Under the pieces are notes generated by a model that was given only the letters and a program-made list of their open reading frames with translations, was not told the origin of the DNA and ran no database searches. 64,000 bases of DNA. It comes from Bryobacter sp964387685. Its GTDB lineage: Bacteria; Acidobacteriota; Terriglobia; Bryobacterales; Bryobacteraceae. The stretch covers positions 62,001 to 126,000 of the forward strand of contig CAYLXK010000013.1 in the NCBI GenBank assembly GCA_964387685.1, given 5' to 3'. The translations under genes were made by a program, and so were the position numbers. Position 1 is the stretch's first letter, and the number at the start of each line of letters is the position of its first letter. Of the stretch, positions 59,643-64,000 are shown piece after piece.

Positions 59643-60385
59643 AGAGCGTAGCGTCCCCGGATCTTCCACAAATCCCCCAGCGCCTTCAGGAAATCCGCGG
59701 GGCCCACTTTCGAGCCGTCCACGTCCTCCCACGCCGGCAGCGGATATTCATAAATTCCCACCCGAGCGTCCGGCCGCAGTTCTGGCCCCAAGGCTTGATA
59801 GCGCGCGATAATCTCCACATCGAAAATCCAGCGGGAAACGAATTCATCGGCGAATAAGCTGCGGATATGCGCGTTGCGCCGGAACAACTTGGCCCCGCAT
59901 TGCGTGTCGTACACCGGCAGCCGCAGCAGATTCGAAACTACGGTGGCAAAAACCCGGCCCAGATAATGCCGGTACAGCTTGCGCTCAATTCTTCTTCCCA
60001 GCAACTGCACACGCGCGCCGAAGATCATCCAGAGCTTCGGCTCTGCCTCCAGGATCGCCAGCATTTCGTCCACGCTCTCCAGGGGTGTGGCCAGATCCGC
60101 GTCCCAGAATCCCACCACCGCCGCCTCCGTCTGGTCTAACCCGTGCAGCAGCCCCTGCCTTACTACGCCCGCCTTGCCTTGATTCTTCGCGTTGTCCAGC
60201 ACCGTTGCCTGCGCTCCCAGCGTCGCTCCCATTTCTCGCAACACTCTGCTCGTTCCATCCTTGCTGCCATCGTTCACGAATACAAAATGAAGGTGGGGAT
60301 GCGCCGCCGCATGGTCCAAAATCTTCCGCTGCGGCAACCGCTTTTCTTCGTTGTAGCAGGGAATTACGAGCGCGCAAGAAAACAT
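59639..60385 (-). CDS. GT2 polyprenyl-phosphate sugar synthase (Alg5/DPG-synthase-like)
   Basis: The 248-residue product has the GT2 signature ALVIPCYNEEKRLP at 5-18, FVFVNDGSKDGTSRVL, GKAGVVRQGL and the DxD-equivalent FWDADLATPLESV (about 93-105). The later VYDTQCGAKLFRR (about 165-177) is the hallmark of dolichyl/polyprenyl-phosphate glucose or mannose synthases. It makes the lipid-linked sugar donor for membrane GT-C enzymes. It is coupled by a 4-base overlap with the downstream polytopic membrane protein. Confidence 0.92.
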   Translation of the reverse strand: MFSCALVIPCYNEEKRLPQRKILDHAAAHPHLHFVFVNDGSKDGTSRVLREMGATLGAQATVLDNAKNQGKAGVVRQGLLHGLDQTEAAVVGFWDADLATPLESVDEMLAILEAEPKLWMIFGARVQLLGRRIERKLYRHYLGRVFATVVSNLLRLPVYDTQCGAKLFRRNAHIRSLFADEFVSRWIFDVEIIARYQALGPELRPDARVGIYEYPLPAWEDVDGSKVGPADFLKALGDLWKIRGRYAL

Positions 60386-60417
60386 GGTTGCCAGTATCCT
60401 AGTTTAGGCCTGATGGC

Positions 60418-61038
60418 ATGCACAGGACTCTCCAAATCGGCTCCCGCCTCTCCTTGGGCTTTCTTAGCCTCTTCCTCTTGCTCACCTGCACTCCCCTCGA
60501 ACTCTGGTGGCTCCGCGCTCTCGAATCCTCTTGGGCCTCCACCGCACCGGAAACCCTTCTGGTCTTAGGCGCCGAAGAGCAAGCCCCCGGCCTCATCGGC
60601 TACTCCACCTACCTTCGCTTAAACTACGCCGTCCGCTACTGGCGCCTCGGTCAGACCAAACGCTTCGTGGTCAGTGCCGGCCCCCAAACTCCCGCTTCTC
60701 CCCCGCTTGCCCTGTCCATGAAAGAATTCCTCGTGGCCAGCGGCGTCCCACCCGCCGCCATCCTGCTCGAAACCGCCGCCCACAATACCTACCAAAACAT
60801 CGCCTTCTCGAAAACCCTCCTCGACTCTCTCGCCGGCTCCAAAGGCCTCCTCACCAGCGATTTCCACTCCGGCCGCGCCGCCCGTACCGCGCGCCGACAT
60901 GGCCTGGCCCTCATTCCCGTCCCAGTCCCAGACATTGGCAAACGCTGGCAACTCTGGCAAAACCGCTGGCCCATCGCCATCGAACTCACCATCGAATCGG
61001 CCAAATGGCTCTACTACGCCTCCCGCGGCGAACTTTAA
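60418..61038 (+). CDS. ElyC/SanA/YdcF-like DUF218 protein
   Basis: The 206-residue product has one N-terminal membrane segment (about 11-29). The DUF218 alpha/beta domain starts ETLLVLGA, continues with RLNYAVRYWRLGQTKRFVVSAG, PPAAILLETAAHNTYQNIAFSK (the E-x-x-x-x-N-T-x-x-N motif, about 120-133) and LLTSDFHSGRAARTARRHGL. Family members act in envelope biogenesis, probably on polyprenyl-linked precursors. It is divergent from the polyprenyl-phosphate sugar synthase (32 bases), and its stop interlocks with the convergent methyltransferase. Confidence 0.88.
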   Translation: MHRTLQIGSRLSLGFLSLFLLLTCTPLELWWLRALESSWASTAPETLLVLGAEEQAPGLIGYSTYLRLNYAVRYWRLGQTKRFVVSAGPQTPASPPLALSMKEFLVASGVPPAAILLETAAHNTYQNIAFSKTLLDSLAGSKGLLTSDFHSGRAARTARRHGLALIPVPVPDIGKRWQLWQNRWPIAIELTIESAKWLYYASRGEL

Positions 61039-61850
61039 ACCGCCGGCTTCTCAAGCAGCAAAATCATCGAAAGCGGCCGGTCCTGCCCCGGCTTGCCCGC
61101 CATCCAGATGTTCAGCGCCGCGAGAAACGGTTCCAGCGGCAGTATCGCCAGACGCAGCAACCTCGGCAGCCTCGGCGTCGCAATCCACGGATCTACTGCC
61201 AGATACTCCCCCATCGACCACTCGTTCAGCACCCGCAGACCCGGCACCCGCAGCCGTTCCATGCTTTCCGGGGCGTAATGGCGCTCGTAAAATCGCGGCT
61301 CCGCCAGCGCAAATCCTTTGCTGTCGTAGCGCTGATAAATCTCCGCATACTGATGCCGCAAAGGCACCTCTACTAGCGCCTTCCCCCCCGGCTTCAGCAC
61401 CCGTGCAATTTCTTCCATCGCCTCGCGGTCCCCGTCTCCGGGTATATGCTCCACCACGCTCAACGAATAGACGAAGTCGAAACTTCCCGACTCAAGCGTC
61501 AGCCTCCGCGCGTCCTCAAATCCGTGCCGGTACTTCCTCAAACCCAAAATCCGCGCCGCTTTGGCCCAGCGCGTCTCCAGTTGCGGATCGTCCAGATCCA
61601 CGGCCAGGATCTCAAACTCCTCCCCCAGGATCAGGCTGGCCAGCTTTGGGCTGCTCAGATCCAGAATCCGCGCCGGGCGGTATTGCCGGGCCAAATGCAG
61701 CACCAACGCATTCGGATAAAAGCGCCAATACCCCACGCTCGCCACTAGCAGCTTTAGCCCATTCTTGACGTCCCCTCCCAGCATCGAGCGGATGGCGATC
61801 CGGATCGCCTGGAAGTAACAGAGAAACGCTAGCTTGGTAAGGGATGGCAC
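61035..61850 (-). CDS. Class I SAM-dependent methyltransferase
   Basis: The 271-residue product has a methyltransferase_11-like fold with the SAM motif RILDLSSPKLASLIL (motif I is atypical: no GxGxG), DDPQLETRWAKAA (acidic ribose contact), FDFVYSLSVVEHIP (motif IV to V, about 125-138) and VLKPGGKALVEVPL. A C-terminal helical region follows (about 200-271). No signal peptide. The context suggests methylation of a glycan or lipid precursor. Its stop interlocks with the convergent DUF218 stop, and it is divergent from the lipoprotein with 77 bases between starts. Confidence 0.85.
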   Translation of the reverse strand: MPSLTKLAFLCYFQAIRIAIRSMLGGDVKNGLKLLVASVGYWRFYPNALVLHLARQYRPARILDLSSPKLASLILGEEFEILAVDLDDPQLETRWAKAARILGLRKYRHGFEDARRLTLESGSFDFVYSLSVVEHIPGDGDREAMEEIARVLKPGGKALVEVPLRHQYAEIYQRYDSKGFALAEPRFYERHYAPESMERLRVPGLRVLNEWSMGEYLAVDPWIATPRLPRLLRLAILPLEPFLAALNIWMAGKPGQDRPLSMILLLEKPAV

Positions 61851-61927
61851 TGGCTTGTTGGGACGATAAATACTACGCGTAAGCTAGAATAACAAAGGCG
61901 GTTACCGCGCCCGCCTAAGGAGTGTGG

Positions 61928-64000
61928 ATGCGTTTTCCTTTTCTTCATGCCTTGCTTTGCGCAAGCGCCGTTTTTCTGGGCTGCAGCGGTAAGGTACAGG
62001 GCCAATCGGCCACGAACGCCCTCGAATTCAAAATGCGCCAAGGCCAGCCCCATCCCTGGCAGAGCACTCGTTATCCCGAGAATCAAACTCTCTCCCTCAA
62101 CGCGGAAGGCGACTGGAAGGTCAGTCTCTCCGGCCCCCTCGCCACCGCTTGCGATGGGCCCTGTTTTTCGGTACAGCCCAAAGCCGGTTCCGGCCCTGCG
62201 GATCTCACGGTCTCCTTTCGGGCGCTCGGTAGCGAGATCCTCCCCCCAGGGAAACACCTCGGCGCCATCGAGGTGGCCGGCAAGTCTCTTCCCATTCGCC
62301 TGGAGGTCGTCCGTCGCTTCTCCTACGCTCCGTTCTACTATCGCGCCGGTTTTCCTCAGGGCTGCCGCAAGTCCCATCCCCAGTTCCCCCACGACGACAC
62401 TTGCGACGTGAGCAACGAACAACCTCCCGTCAACTTTCCCGCCTTGCGTCGGGCTGGAGATTCCTTCATCGATCCTCAATTCGGCTCCCCGGTGCACCGC
62501 CTCACCGATTCCGGCTTCAACGTTAGCTACTCCAGCATGCGCGCCTTCTCCGCCACCGGCCGCTACATTCTCACGAGCGACATCGAAGGTTTCCTGCAGG
62601 TCTGGAATCGCGAGACCGGTCAAAAAGTAGGAGAAAAACTCTCCGGCGCCAGCATCGCGAAGACTGTCTGGGATCCTCTGGTGGAAGACCGCATCTGGTT
62701 TCTTGATGGCGCCCAGGTCTCCTATCGCAGCGTTTTAAGCGGCAAGAGCACCGTTGCTGCCAATTTTGGCAGCCGCCGCGGCGAACGCGACGCTTTCGAC
62801 AGCCTCGAAATTGGCGGCACCGCCGACAACACCGACGATAACTGGTGGGTCTTTACCGAACCCAAACGCAAACTCCTCTGCGCCATCGACCTCAACGGCC
62901 TCCAGCCTTCCAATCAGGAAGAACACCTCTACTGCTTCTCCTACGCAGACCTGGGTGTCCGCTCCGTCGATTTCGCCCAGGTCACCCAGGTCGACCGCGT
63001 TAGCGCTAAACGCTATGTGGTTCTGCTTGGCGAGCCGCGCGCCCACGTTCTCAGCGTCGACCGGGAAAATCACCGCCTGAACCACGAATACGTCATGCCT
63101 CCCGAGATCCGCACTCCCCACTCCGACGTGGGCCAGGATCTGGAAGGCCGCCAGCTTCTCTTCTGGAGTTGGACCGATCCCTTTGGCGACAAGACCTACG
63201 TCGTCAGCGGCTTTCTCAACGCGGGCGAAAACATTCTCGTTCCCCGCGAGGCAGGCGGCGGGCTCTCCCTCATTTACCCCATCGACACCAATGGCTTCCG
63301 GACAGACTCCCACTTCGGCTGCAACTGGAGCGGCTATTGCGTCCTGAGCGTCTATCGCGACCCCGGCCCCGGAGGCATCCCCAACTTCGCCGTCTCCGAG
63401 ATCACCCCCGGCCCTAGTTGCACCCTCCGTACCGCCGTTAATCATGGTCTCCGTGACGGCGCCAACGTCATCCTGGGCGGCGTAGCCCCTATGGCGGAGC
63501 TAAACGGCATCCACAAGATCCAGGTCGTCGACAACAAGACCCTGGTCCTGGAAGACGTCCCCTGCACCGGCGTCTACCGGAAGGGTACCGGTTCTCTGGC
63601 CGAGAGCAAAGCCTGGACCGTTTCCTCCCCAAACAAAGATGAAGTCGTTGTCGTCCGCCTCGGTGGAGAAGTCCGCCGCGTCGCTTTTCATCGGTCCAAG
63701 CTCTGGGCCGATCAGGGCCTCCTCTCGGCCTATTGGGCATCACCCCGTGCGTCCATCTCGCGCGACGGCCGCTATGTCGCCTACTCAAGCAACCTGGGCC
63801 GCCTGGAGCCCAACAGCGTACTCTGGGCCGAGGTCGACCTGGCCGGCGAATTGAAGAATGCCCAGTGGCGTCCCGCGCAACAAACTGCCGATTTTTCCTG
63901 GGAGGGTCCCGAAGACGTCACGCTGCTGGTCTCCGAGGACCCAGATTTCGAGCAAACCGTTTATGCCTACCGCTATTATTCAGGCGAAGGCAATCAGCAC
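61928..64000 (+). CDS. Large lipoprotein with propeller-like repeats, truncated by the window
   Basis: The frame is open from ATG 61928 to the window edge (691 codons) and has no stop, so the C-terminus is missing. A lipoprotein signal has Cys19 (Phe-Leu-Gly-Cys). An immunoglobulin-like domain seems to follow (about 35-135). From about 195 onward, WD/propeller-type blades appear (FSATGRYILTSDIEGFLQVWN at about 200-220, ISRDGRYVAYSSNLGRLEP at about 615). Between them, at about 515-560, lies a GGVAPMAELNGIHKIQVVD then TLVLEDVPCTGVYRKGTG pattern, resembling the FCCH-like motif of extracellular proteins. The likely location is outer membrane or cell surface. Function unknown; an upstream promoter would lie within 77 bases. 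Confidence 0.8.
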   Translation, partial: MRFPFLHALLCASAVFLGCSGKVQGQSATNALEFKMRQGQPHPWQSTRYPENQTLSLNAEGDWKVSLSGPLATACDGPCFSVQPKAGSGPADLTVSFRALGSEILPPGKHLGAIEVAGKSLPIRLEVVRRFSYAPFYYRAGFPQGCRKSHPQFPHDDTCDVSNEQPPVNFPALRRAGDSFIDPQFGSPVHRLTDSGFNVSYSSMRAFSATGRYILTSDIEGFLQVWNRETGQKVGEKLSGASIAKTVWDPLVEDRIWFLDGAQVSYRSVLSGKSTVAANFGSRRGERDAFDSLEIGGTADNTDDNWWVFTEPKRKLLCAIDLNGLQPSNQEEHLYCFSYADLGVRSVDFAQVTQVDRVSAKRYVVLLGEPRAHVLSVDRENHRLNHEYVMPPEIRTPHSDVGQDLEGRQLLFWSWTDPFGDKTYVVSGFLNAGENILVPREAGGGLSLIYPIDTNGFRTDSHFGCNWSGYCVLSVYRDPGPGGIPNFAVSEITPGPSCTLRTAVNHGLRDGANVILGGVAPMAELNGIHKIQVVDNKTLVLEDVPCTGVYRKGTGSLAESKAWTVSSPNKDEVVVVRLGGEVRRVAFHRSKLWADQGLLSAYWASPRASISRDGRYVAYSSNLGRLEPNSVLWAEVDLAGELKNAQWRPAQQTADFSWEGPEDVTLLVSEDPDFEQTVYAYRYYSGEGNQH

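Overview
The window is about 64 kb of dense, GC-rich (roughly 60 %) bacterial chromosome. It holds no rRNA, tRNA, insertion sequence, phage or CRISPR array that I can see. The gene set suggests a member of the Acidobacteriota, most likely a Bryobacterales/Solibacter-type lineage. The clues are futalosine-pathway menaquinone genes, a DUF5117-type zinc protease, secreted DUF5060 and GHL10-type glycosidase-like proteins, homogentisate dioxygenase, a split methylmalonyl-CoA mutase and a complex I cluster without nuoEFG. This assignment rests on family knowledge and has not been searched.

Layout. 0-9.4 kb: sigma-54 (rpoN), S-adenosylhomocysteine hydrolase divergent from an ArsR-methyltransferase regulator with a strong palindrome between them, a secreted nucleoside hydrolase, a Gfo/Idh oxidoreductase, a GT87-like membrane protein and an orphan RND adaptor. 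9.5-17.9 kb: an OlsF-like fused ornithine-lipid acyltransferase, mqnE and mqnP (menaquinone), DUF192, larB, a TPR protein, a flavin reductase with homogentisate dioxygenase, and an AcpH-like protein. 17.8-26.3 kb: a large metzincin-like protease, secreted glycosidase-like proteins, tsaB, a radical SAM protein, a LuxR-type response regulator and a VapBC-type toxin-antitoxin pair behind a perfect 14-bp inverted repeat.

26.3-32.1 kb: a complete minus-strand isc operon (iscR-iscS-iscU-iscA-hscB-hscA-iscX) without ferredoxin, followed by terC. 32.1-35.4 kb: a glycosyltransferase, two small proteins and a methylmalonyl-CoA mutase large subunit. 35.4-44.1 kb: complex I genes in the order nuoC-D-I-J-K-L-M-N-H, mostly joined by 4-base start/stop overlaps; nuoA, B, E, F and G are absent. 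44.2-47.1 kb: a small unknown protein, a long-chain acyl-CoA synthetase and an inositol-phosphatase-family enzyme.

47.1-61.9 kb: a surface-polysaccharide locus. It has an initiating polyprenyl glycosylphosphotransferase, several glycosyltransferases, an AsnB-type amidotransferase, a heptose-nucleotide module (hddA, gmhB, hddC), a sugar epimerase, a Trp-rich protein I cannot identify, a polytopic membrane protein, a polyprenyl-phosphate sugar synthase, an ElyC/SanA-like protein and a methyltransferase. The window ends inside a large lipoprotein with a propeller-like region.

Genes are packed extremely tightly. Ten of fifteen convergent pairs overlap at their 3' ends, and many divergent pairs are only 10-50 bases apart. 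No gene-free stretch exceeds about 155 bases.
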